Source: Lepas anatifera
Lineage: Eukaryota; Arthropoda; Thecostraca; Lepadidae
Reading direction: 5' to 3'
Length of the DNA stretch: 64,000 nt
NCBI GenBank assembly: GCA_034440635.1
Contig: JAOTON010002108.1
Location: 124,001-188,000 of the forward strand
Position numbers and translations under genes: made by a program. Under the pieces are notes generated by a model. It did not search any database, had not been told where the DNA came from, and was given only the letters and a program-made list of their open reading frames with translations. Positions within the stretch are counted from its first letter, which is position 1. Every line of letters starts with the position of its first letter. Positions 27,301 through 39,300 of this stretch are shown one piece after another.

Positions 27301-30300
27301 TTCGGACACTCGTCTGGAACACAGAACAGATTTGGACCTGTTGGCGAAAAGCGCCACGCTTTTCATACAGTCATCAAAAGAGAAGAAAACGTCGGCAACG
27401 TCGTCGATCTAGGACTAAACGACAGGGCAAGAGTACGTACTGTCGCATTTTTTGCAGGAAGTCTTGTTCTCCGTGGGAGTGTATCCGACCGGGCACTCGT
27501 AGATGCAGGAGCCGTTGAAGGCCTTGTAGTTCTCGGAGGTGGGACGGCCGGGTTGCGTGAGGTTGCACTCCTCGCGCCGTATGCACCGCCAGCCCTCGAA
27601 CTGCCAGCACGGCACCACACGCCGTTACCTGCCGTCCTCGGCAACAGTGTATGATTGCCATCCTCACGGTCAGGTCACGATAGTCCGCAACCCCTCCTCG
27701 GACGCCCCGCCGCCAGATGTTCCCGCCAGCCACAGGACACCCTATGGGTAGAGGGCCGGCATAGGGCAGAGGGCGCGCAGACATTTCCCAGAGCGGGGGA
27801 CTTTGGAAGGAAACAGCGGAACGGTTTGGCTTGTTACGTAAGGGGCCTCTTATGACCAAGAACAGAGCTGAAAGTGCAGTTCTACAAAAATGAGTCCCAT
27901 TCCATCGGCAGGATATAGACCTGTATATCTGCAAGGGGACTTATTTATGCACAGGGTGCTCGGTAAGTGTCAGTATGCCAGGATGGCATATTTCCTCTTG
28001 ATCTCGAAAAAAGCACAGCATCCATTGATACTGTGCTCCTCGTGCGAGTAGCACGAACTTCAAAGGGATACACCATCATCATCGTGTTCAGGGTTTTAGA
28101 CGCATCGACTCCGATGGTTATTTTAAGCCCATAGTGACAGGAACTGGTTTCTTTTAACTTTGCTTCATGCTCTATAAAACATTTTACTTCTCCGTGACTT
28201 CCTCTGCCTTCACTGAATACGCCAATAGCAGTTTTTCAAGGTTTATCAAAAGACGAAAAGGTGCTGGGACCAGCAGCTCCAGTAGTCGCTCGGCGTGCCT
28301 CGGTCCACAGTAGAAGACCGGGGTCACGATCATAGGCGGATCCAGGGGCGAGGGGCACGTGCCCCCCGATCGACCCTCGGCGCCCCCTGAAATGGTCACG
28401 GCGCCCCCTGAAAGGTCGATAGCGCCCCCTGAAATGTCGCTTGCCACCCCCCCAGGATGCAAAGATCGGCGTCCACCGATAGGATTTTTCGCCCATCTGA
28501 TAAGTTTTGCCGGTCAAAAGTGACGCCCCCAGACCGGATGGCGCCGCCCTCCCGGGAAGGTTCCCCCGATCGGCAATCCTGGATCCGCCTATGGTCACGA
28601 TAGACCGGCGGGGCCTCTGCTGGATACTGAAGATCGACTGACAGGCGAAAGCGTGTTTCGGAAACGTCTACTGGCGGAGGGTGCTATAGATATGCATCTA
28701 ATTTCGTCTATTTATGAGAGTATCTATGAACAGGCCCACTTGGTCGATTACAGGGATCCTGTGGATGCACGATGAGTCTCTCCGCCGGGTCAGATCCCAC
28801 ACACAGGGCAGTCTCCCGCCGCGCGGGTTTGGCCCGCGTTATTCCATGGGATCCCCATCTGGAATTTGACAACGAAAACATTAACCCGTTCAGGACCCAT
28901 GTACGCCTCCCTTTAAAACATTCTACTGCACTTCACGTGTAGCAAGTGAATTTAATGAAAGTAAAGAAGGAAGTGTACTTGATCTAATTTGTCGTCCGTA
29001 TTTGTCACCCACGGCATATCAGACCGGGTTCATAACGCAATGCTTGCCCCCGCGCCCCTGGGTCCGTGGGTGCGGGGTGGGCGCCGGAAGTGATGCCCCG
29101 GCGCTCCGTGTCAGGCGCCTGCCGGCGCGGATAACTTGTTTAAATATATGATTGCGTATCCGCTCAGTGATAATTACAACCGCAATGTGGAAGATTCACT
29201 TTTTAATGTCAATCTTATTTTTCTACAGACGGGACTTTACTTTAATTAGCCTACAGACAGACGGGATTATAGGTCTTGACTCAAAATAAGTGATATGGGC
29301 GCTATATGACCTCGCAGGTTGGCACACCCCTAAACTCAAATAATCAATGAACATAAAGGCAATACCATCAGTGATCAATTAACCCAGACATATCATCAGC
29401 AGATAAGGCAGATGATGATATGCTGACACATCATCAGAAGATGCGCAAAACAATTATTTTAGTTAGCAGGCGTGATATTTTGTTTCACAGTACTTTGGAA
29501 AGTCATTGAGTGTCTGAGGGTATCCGCGGTCTCTCTACAAAACATTATTACTACTTTGACCTACAAATAGTTTTTTCGTCGCCCCTTTACCCTTGCTCAT
29601 TTTCCCGTAAATTCCATCAATTCCGTGTCTTCCGGCAGCTATCACATCGGTGTTGTATTTCCCAAATGTCACGAGTCCACGTCAACTTACGAGCTGTGGC
29701 CCGTCCCCCACTAACACTAGTGTGGAAGAGTCAGCTGGCGCCGACTGGGCGCTATATGGCCTCACCAGGTTGGCGCGCCCCCTAAGCCCAGATGACTAGC
29801 CAGCTGGCGCCGCCAGACTACTGGGCCCGCTCGCCGGCACCACCCCATCCCTAATTCACTCTAAACATATCAGCCCACCTACAACTGGCTTGCGGGCCAG
29901 CTGCCGCGGGTATGCGCCGCAGAATCCCATCATCGTGCACAAGCGCCTAATGACCTTCCCCTCACGCGCTCCCAGCAGTTACTGCGCAGTTCGGAGAGCA
30001 GGCCACGCCGAGGGACGCGGAGCGGCGGCCCCCGTCGGGGCCTCCACGGACCGCGCCGCCCGGCCCGCTGCTCTTCGCGAACGCTGGACCAGTGGCTCGA
30101 CCAGCGTGCTTATTGACCAGGGCCCACCTGACCATATGGGCAACTGGGCCTGCCCAGATAAACCGACCAGATGTAATGATATGATTTTTTAAGGTGTTGT
30201 AGGAGTCGCGTTGAGGTGGTGACTGTAGTGAAGATGTGACGGAGAGACCCAGGGCCTGCGGCAAGGTGTCTAGTCCGGCCGGCAGCGGGACTCGCTTACG

Positions 30301-33300
30301 AGTGGTAGGTTTACAGCAAATGTGATGCGATAACCCACGCACCGCCTGCGAGTGGATTGAATTCTGATCCTATGGGATTTCACCGTATATATCATTACCA
30401 TATTGCGAGGCAATAGCATAGTATCACGCACGCGTTACGTTTAGTGTGTTTTCGTTTTTAATGGACAGTACCGTGATTTGCAGTCTTACCACGAACTGGG
30501 ATTTCGTCCTATATGTTTTAAAAAGATAGATAGAGTTAAGTTCATGAAAAGAACATGAGGAGTAAGCTACATATAAAAATTGGACTAGGATTTTAATGGA
30601 TTCGGGAACAGTCGATACATAATTTCGAACATCAAGGGCCTCCGCCGAAAAGGCCGATTACGAGACTTCGGGGCCTACGCTGAGCGGACACAGAGGGGAG
30701 GGGGCACTCACACAAACCCATTCGGTGGGGAAGCAGGCCGTTCAAAGATTCTTTACGCGCAGCTCAGTGACAGAACCCTGCATCCGAGCACTTCTTCGCC
30801 AGAGGAGCAGCAACAACTCCAACTAACCGCGCCAAAAAGTATGGACGAGTCAAGCTGGTGCCGTCATTAGAAATCCAAACTACCACCCCATTAGGCTGTG
30901 AACCATGCAGGCTTGAGGAACATACCAGGTAGGTGTCTCTGGGACAGCTTCCCATGCAGGTTCCATTGAAGTTGACGTGTTTACAGGCTACGCAGTGGCG
31001 GGCTGAGCTGGGGCTGGTGCAGCCTCCCTCGCAGTACGGGTGGCAGTCTGAAACGACGGAAGACAGGTAAATCACATGCACCGATTACGGGCAGGCGGAC
31101 ACGTTAGCTGGGGCAGTGCTGATTCAGACTTCAGTTAACATGGACGGTGCCACTTTGTTCCACCGAAAAGTGGCGACGAACATAGTTCGGAAGGTGTGAA
31201 CGATTTCTACGAATGGGCTGTGCGAGGGAAGGGAATGCCTTGGGAGTTAACAAGTATTTAATATAAATTCGTCACAGGCTGCAGAAAATTTTGGCAAGAT
31301 TGAACTTGAAACGTGAATCCACGTAAACTCTAACCATCTCATTGGCCGACGCAGAGGGGGGGGGCATTCCGGCTATGCCCCCAAAGCGCTGGAGAGGGGG
31401 GGCAAACTATCTTTTGCCCCCCCAAACCGCCGGAAATTTTTGAAAAAAGGTGTTTAGACTAGGTTTTTAGAGCAAAAATATTCGCTCCCATTCCCCCTCC
31501 GAGTGATCATGTACTTGGAGAGGTAGCTTATACTAGGTCTGTCGAGCACTGAAAAGGGTGTTTACACTAGGTCTGTAGGGCAAAAAAATCTTCGCTCACG
31601 CTCCCACGCTCCCACCCCCAAGGAGGAGAGGCAGACATGGGTTTGCCTCCCCCAAAAAAAACTCGGGTCTGCGTCTAACCATCTATAATCCGCGAGGAAT
31701 TAAACCAATACGCTCTATATTTCCTTAGAAATAGCGAATCAGATTAAAAAATAAATAAAAAGGGAGCCAGGATGAAAAAAATCCGCTCCTACTGCATTGC
31801 AACGAATATTTTACAAAATACTGCTTTGGATTTCACTAGCACAACACTTCTGAAAAAAACAGACTGATTCCCATTTAGTTCTTTGGGTAAAGCAGACCGC
31901 TTGAAATTCCGGTGATGCGAAGAACACAAATATCAGAGCAACAACTTCACGTGACCCCAACCCCCACAAAAAAACAAACTTAGCGTGACCCAAGCACTGA
32001 CCCCAGTCCCAGAGATACAAATCGCCGCCCGCCAGGCGGCGGCCGTGCTGTCGGACTCAGTGCCCGCTCTGTTCCGGGCCGCGGCACCACTGCCAGCAGT
32101 TGGCGGCCGTCAATGCCGGTCCCGGCGGCCGGTCGTTTCGCTAAGGCCGGTACCACCAGTGACATTTCACCAAAACCCGGAACGCCAACATCTACCGTCT
32201 ACAGCCTGGTGAAATCGGTTAAGAGATGGAAACGGGGGGGGTCTCCCAGCTTCACCAGGGGGGGGCCTCGCTCTTCCCCAAACTTTGAAAGCCGTGTAAT
32301 CCGACTTTCATCGAAAGCAGTATGCTTCTTTCATCGATTTAGGCCGTTTTGTTCGATGAATGGTGTCGCTCGCATTCCCCCTGCGCATATTTGCGAATTT
32401 AAAACGTATTCCAGACGTAACACAGGCAAAGGAAGCTGCATAGCAAATGAAACCAATTTTGACAGCAATGTTACCCTTCCCCTGGAATGGGCAAGATCAA
32501 CTCCAAGCTCGAGCATAACCCCGGCGCCTGCGGAAAGCGGCTAGCCACAGCGGCGGGAGTTAACTATAATAGAGAAGTGCACCGTGGCGCTCTGCTGACG
32601 GTGGTTGCAAAACCAACAGAAAAGCGGCAACCTTTGTACCAGCTGCCCGAAGCATACAGTCCAATCAAAGGTTAAACGATCCGTGATAGGTCGCACATGA
32701 TCTGGTACCGATTAGGGCAAAAAAGAGCGATTATCTCCATCGGCATCTAGTGTACTAGGACTTCGACGTTTACGTCCGTAAGAAGAGTGCTTAATAGCGG
32801 TCGAAGCTTCATTATTACCACGGTTTCTGCACTGAAATAATAATACTAATAATAACAAACCACGAAGGGGTCGTTCATTAAGTTGCGCAAACAATTGGCC
32901 AATTTTCGAAATACCTCCTACCCCAAGAGAAATGTCGCCCCTGTTAAGAAATCAACTTTCAACGGCTTTGCCGCTCCCAGTGTGTCGAAAATGTCACATT
33001 ATCGCGTTTCTTGCACAAGCTTTGGTAGAAAACTTACAGTATAAGTACCTAGACTTGCAAGACGATATAGATTTACTCTGCAATATATTTGGAAAAACAT
33101 TGTACATGGTGTCAGTTGTCTGAGGCAGGGGTGAATGGTCCTCATGGGTATTTTAACAGATTTTCCATGACACCTTTCATCATGTTTTTATGCATTTTGA
33201 CGTCGAGTAGCTTCTGTCTTCTCGCTTAAACTCGGTGATTTCCCTTTATGCCGTTTCATTTGTTGCCAACAGTGAATGTTCGTAACGCTGGGGCCAAACC

Positions 33301-36300
33301 CCATCCCTGATGTAGCGCTGAGGCCGACTCCCCACCCCCTCTGTGCGTTACTTAACTTATGATCGGCAGGCAGGTAGGGCGTGGGAGGCGACCTGGTCCA
33401 CGAAGGGTGGGAGGAGACATTCGCACCCAAAACACCATCCAATTCTCGCTAACTTTATTTGAATATTTCTACCATCACCCCTGCAACGAGCCGCCGGTCG
33501 ATACTCGGCCCTGCTACTCACGGAGCGGTTCGTGCAGCAGCTGGCAGTGCTTGTCGTTCCAGCAGGCCGGCCGCAGTCCCTGCACGCTGGTGAAGTTGCT
33601 ACAGTGGCTGCTGCACCCGCGCGACTTGCACACCGGCTCGTTGGCGTTGTCCGAGTTCTCCGAGTTGTCCTGAGGACATGGGGGTACAACGGTCAGCCGG
33701 CTGGCCGCATGTCGGCGTCCCTACCTGGGTCACAGGCTCCTGCTCAGCGCGCATACCTGCCTAATGTATATACGAGCACGCACACGAGAGAAACATGCAA
33801 CGCCAGCCGTACAGTACGTGTCAAGCACTGCACACGATCAGTCTTCGCCAGTTCTGCCGGTGTAGGGGTAAAAGCCGCAGCTGATGGTACGCCAATGCGC
33901 TACACAGCCTGTCCAGCAGAGCTGACCACGTTCCCACAGCGGCACGCCGATGCGCTACCCTGCACGCCGCCGATCCACAAGGCCACCTTCCCACAATGGC
34001 ACACCAATGAGAACTACTGCCTATCCAATAGAAACGACCACGTTCCCACAATGGGCTGCACTGCCCATCTCGTAGCTTGCTGCTTCAGCTAAGGTATAAG
34101 ACATTGAGGAGACTACCTAATTGTGCTCTGAATGATTGCCAAGATACAAAAAAAGTGCAACAGAAAACTTCAAATAGCAGGAAACGGCGCCAAACAGGGG
34201 TTTTGCGGATCACATATTTAGTTAGAATCTAGTCATAAAACTGTTTGAAAAACAAGAAAATCTCCAATTAGATGGTCTCATCAATGTCTTCTACATTAGC
34301 TGAAGCAGAGTGGAAGGCGTGACCACGTTCCCGCAACGGCACGCCAAGGCACTGCCTAAACTGCCCATCCAATAGAAGCCACCACGTTCCCACAACGCCA
34401 CGCCAATGTCCTACACTGCCTATCCAATAGAAGCCACCACGTTCCCACAATTCCACGCCAATGCTGTAAACTGCCCATCCAGAACTGATCACGTTCTCAC
34501 ATCCTTAAGAACTGGAGAAGTCAAGTCTGGTGAAAACTAAGAGAGAGTCGGGTCAGGGGAAGCCTGAGAGGAACCCGGGTCCAGTACGCTTCGCCGTTTC
34601 TGTCGACTGTCTGATCAGGACAAAACACTGGACACCGACGGTTTAAGTCAACGTCTTTGCGCAGTAAGAAAACCAAACATCGACACCCACGTTCACCTGG
34701 CTCTCGAGAAACCCTACCAATAGAAGTGAGCGGCGTTATATGACCTTGGCAGTTGGTGAGTCTACAAGCCCCCAAAATTATCAGACACCCACGTTCAGAG
34801 CCATGCGAAGGCTACTGAAGTCGATCGCGGGCATGACTCAGAGTGAGCCGAGCCGAAGGCGGAGGACGGCGGTCCGGGTCATCGGCGGAGGCCGGCAGGT
34901 CAGCGGGGGCGGCACCGCCGGGCCGCCGCCAACCGCCGCCGCCAACGTCAACCAGCCTCCTGACGTCGTGCGGCCAGGGCTGACTCACCGCGGCCGCCGC
35001 CCCGCCGCCCGGCCCACCTCAGATGCGCGCACAGTCCCGGCACAGGTCACGCCCTACCACTGACTCGCTTGGAGGCTGCTTGATTGGGAGGAGTCTATAT
35101 GGGAGCTGAATCGCCCATGGAAGCGGAATGATTTGACCCAGCCGCGGCCGCGCCGAAACCAACCAAACAATTTGGACACTGCGAGGCATCTTCATAGCCA
35201 TGTTTCATTGCTTTCCAATCTTCGGCACCATTGTATCATTGTAACCACCAATCACCATGTTTTTTGTTTTTGTTGCAGTAATTTTTTCAGCAAAAACAAA
35301 AACCCCGACGAAGCGGATAAAACGCAACGGCATACTTGTCATAACGTCCAATTACTGTCATCCCATCAGAACGATGGTTTGAACAACCCTGTTCAACAGC
35401 TAAGAACAAATAATTTCCGGACATGCTACCACTACAAAGCGGGTGATCTGAGAATCGGGCTCGCCGCCGTGCCAAACGTAGCTGGATGAGTCATCTGGAT
35501 GGTATTATCGTCCAACGGAAGTGAGCCGCCCATGCTCTTTCAAGCGTTCCACGGCGAGGCCAGATAAATGCGCAAATAGATCGATTTCAGTGATGTTAAC
35601 ACCTGAGGCGCTGAACGTGACGCCTGAGAGGCGCCGTACGACTAAAGGAGTCTGCTCGCAGTCTCTTCCTACAGGGTGTGCAGGCTCCGCACGCCAGTGC
35701 AAGACGAACGGGAGGAGTGTCGCAGCATGCGAGGCTGCCGCTTAGCCGACTTACGCCTCATCATCGAAATTTTACCCCGGATTACCTTAAAGGAAACGTA
35801 TCACTTCTCATGCAGTTTGAACGGACAAAACGACGTGCACGGCACAACGATAACCACTAAGTTCCCTCTTCATTTGTCCTAAACCTATGGCTTGCGAAAG
35901 CCAGGATACGTTCAGAACAGCATCCACCGGCAGCAGCCTCGCTCCGCTCCCAGTCACCGGCAGCAGCCTCGCTCCGCTCCCAGTCACCGGCAGCAGCCTC
36001 GCTCCGCTCCCAGTCACCGGCAGCAGCCTCGCTCCGCTCCCAGTCACCGGCAGCAGCCTCGCTCCGCTCCCAGTCACCAGCAGCAGCCTCGCTCCGCTCC
36101 CAGTCACCGGCAGCAGCCTCGCTCCGCTCCCAGTCACTGGCAGCAGCCTCGCTCCGCTCCCAGTCACCGGCAGCAGCCTCGCTCCGCTCCCAGTCACCGG
36201 CAGCAGCCTCGCTCCGCTCCCAGTCACCAGCAGCAGCCTCGCTCCGCTCCCAGTCACCGGCAGCAGCCTCGCTCCGCTCCCAGTCACCGGCAGCAGCCTC

Positions 36301-39300
36301 GCTCCGCTCCCAGTCACCGGCAGCAGCCTCGCTCCGCTCCCAGTCACCGGCAGCAGCCTCGCTCCGCTCTCAGTCACCGGCAGCAGCCTCGCTCCGCTCC
36401 CAGTCACCGGCATCAGCCTCGCTCCGCTCCCAGTCACCGGCAGCAGCCTGCTCCGCTCCCAGTCACCAGCAGCAGCCTCGCTCCACTCCCAGTCACCGGC
36501 AGCAGCCTCGCTCCGCTCCCAGTCACCGGCAGCAGCCTCGCTTCGCTCCCATTCACCGGCAGCAGCCTCGCTCCTCTACCAACCCCAGGCAGCAGCCTCG
36601 CTCCTCTACCAACCCCAGGCAGCAGCCTGCTCCCTCCCAGTCACCGGCAGCAGCCTCGCTCCGCTCCCAGTCACCGGCAGCAGCCTGCTCCGCTCCCAGT
36701 CACCAGCAGCAGCCTCGCTCCGCTCCCAGTCACCAGCAGCAGCCTCGCTCCTCTACCAACCCCAGGCAGCAGCCTCGCTCCTCTACCAACCCCAGGCAGC
36801 AGCCTCGCTCCTCTACCAACCCCAGGCAGCAGCCTCGGCTCCGCTCCCAGTCACCGGCAGCAGCCTGCTCTACCAACCCCAGGCACAGCCTGTCCTCTCC
36901 GACTGCCGGCAGCAGCCTCGCTCCGCTACCAATCACCAGCAGCAGCCTCGCTCCGCTCCCAGTCACCGGCAGCAGTCTCGCTCCACTACCAATCACCGGC
37001 AGCAGCCTCGCTCCACTCCCAATCACCGACAGCAGCCTCGCTCCGCTACCAATCACAGGCAGCAGCCTCGCTCCGCTACCAATCACAGGCAGCAGCCTGC
37101 TCCGCTCCCAGTCACCAGCAGCAGCCTGCTCCTCTACAAACCCAGGCAGCAGCCTCGTCCGCTACCAATCAGGCAGAGCCTGCTCCGCCAATACCGACAG
37201 CAGCCTCGCTCCGCTACCAATCACAGGCAGCAGCCTCGCTCCGCTCCCAGTCACCAGCAGCAGCCTCGCTCCTCTACCAACCCCAGGCAGCAGCCTCGCT
37301 CCTCTACCGACCGCCGGCAGCAGCCTCGCTCCACTACCAATCACCGGCAGCAGCCTCGCTCCGCTCCCAATCACCGACAGCAGCCTCGCTCCGCTACCAA
37401 TCACAGGCAGCAGCCTCGCTCCGCTCCCAATCACCGGCAGCAGCCCCGCTCCGCTAACAACCACCGGCAGCAGCCTCGCTCCGCTACCAATCACAGGCAG
37501 CAGCCTCGCTCCGCTCCCAATCACCGGCAGCAGCCTCGCTCCGCTCCCAATCACCGGCAGCAGCCCCGCCCGCTAACAACCACCGGGCAGCCTGCTCCGC
37601 TACCAATCACGGCAGCAGCCCCGCTCCGCTCCCAATCACCGGCAGCAGCCCCGCTACGCTACCAACCGCCGGCAGCAGCCCCGCAGTCCCGCTCCTCCGG
37701 GTCAGCGGCACGGCAGTACGACGCACTTCCACCGCGCCACCACATCCTTCTGCTAGTTCTGGTTCAAATGTCATTTTAAAAGAGGAATACAATTTCCAAG
37801 CGCGCAGGATTTGTAACGAGCAAAAAAATCATTTTTGCACGTACGGTACACGCCACTGAGGCAAATGCACGGCAGCCCCCTCCCCCTCCCTCAAGGTATC
37901 CCAGGCATTAACAAGCAAAGCACATAACTCCCGGCCTGTACTGACGGCTGATTATGCGGGTGGTAAACCACAGTGACGCATCCTGACAACTCCAAATTGA
38001 GGCAGGCTTATTCATCGCATTGTACAAGCTGTCCCTGAACATGACAACTCTGCTACGAATTTTTATTAGGCGCGTAAGTTTGGTTCGATTGATGTTGCCC
38101 CGATGAAATGTCCCATGGAGCTACCAACGGGGTTTTGTCAGCGCTGCAACGTTTTTGGATGCATGATTTGCCAACTCGTTTCATTTAGTCGTTTTTCCTC
38201 AGTTCTTGCCGATTTAGGTCCAACTCCTTCCGCGTGCACGTCATTTCATTTCGTTTACGCAACGGATTCCCACGAGACTATGCCCATTTATAGACAAGGT
38301 CAAAAAGTTTCGAAAGTCAGTATAAGATAAAAAGTGAGTTTCTTAAGTTAGAAACAAAGTGCAAAAACACTCAGGAAAAGGTACAGAATATGAAATATGT
38401 CAAAGGAATGCCAATAGTACAAGAAATAAAATCACCCACGAGTTAGCGGAGTAGACTAACTGCACACCGACTCATTTAATGAGTAACCTATTAACTTTGC
38501 TCGAAATAATCTAAAAGCACTGGCGGCGGCATTGGGACGGGGGGAGCGGGGGGGGCACAGTGCCCCTTTACCTTAACACGCGCCCCGCTGAGGTCCCTGG
38601 CATGACGAGCCCCGCTGGGGGGGCGTATTTCGCCCACTCCGTATCTCATTTCCCACGAAAGCTAAAGAAATGTTACTGGCGGTGTTCGAAAGCTCTTGTC
38701 AAGACGAAGAGATTTTATTCGAAGATTTTTTATGTCAGGTCAATATTGATGTCAGCATACGTCAAAGAAGGTTCCATGGGCTTACAACAGAGCAGTGTAC
38801 GTTTCTCTCTCTAGATCTGTCCTCAGGGGAGCTAGAAAAAATCTTTATGCATCATTGTATTCCTCTCATCGCAGCAAATCAAATCATGTATAATATGACT
38901 TTGCTGGGTCAAATAGTGAATGATCTCGAGCTTGGTCAGGGTCACAGAGTGACTTGGTATGGTCATGTTGCATATCAATCGACTCCCCGTGAATTATATA
39001 AGGACAATGCAAGTAAAATGGGGGCTTTATCTCAATTCAATGCGAAGTTATTGGAAAAACAATCACTCTATGCTTCTGTGACCTGACATACCCTTTGAAT
39101 GGTCAGATGCTCAAAAACTCAACTTTAAGGTCACGATCGCGGTAAGAATAGACCGTTTGAGGATTTTCAGCTTCATCTATCCAGTATTTACTGAACACGA
39201 GCCCATTAATTTTTCACCATAGACTTATAATGGGGTGACCAAAAAATTGACTCCACCTTAGGTCAACAATATCGAAATTTCAAGATGGCAAATTTGTAGA

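Noticed and set aside
31980..32165. Missing cysteine-rich InR exon
   Set aside because: The GC-rich patch has Cys-Trp words in one frame, but a stop follows and no phase 1-1 splice pair fits.
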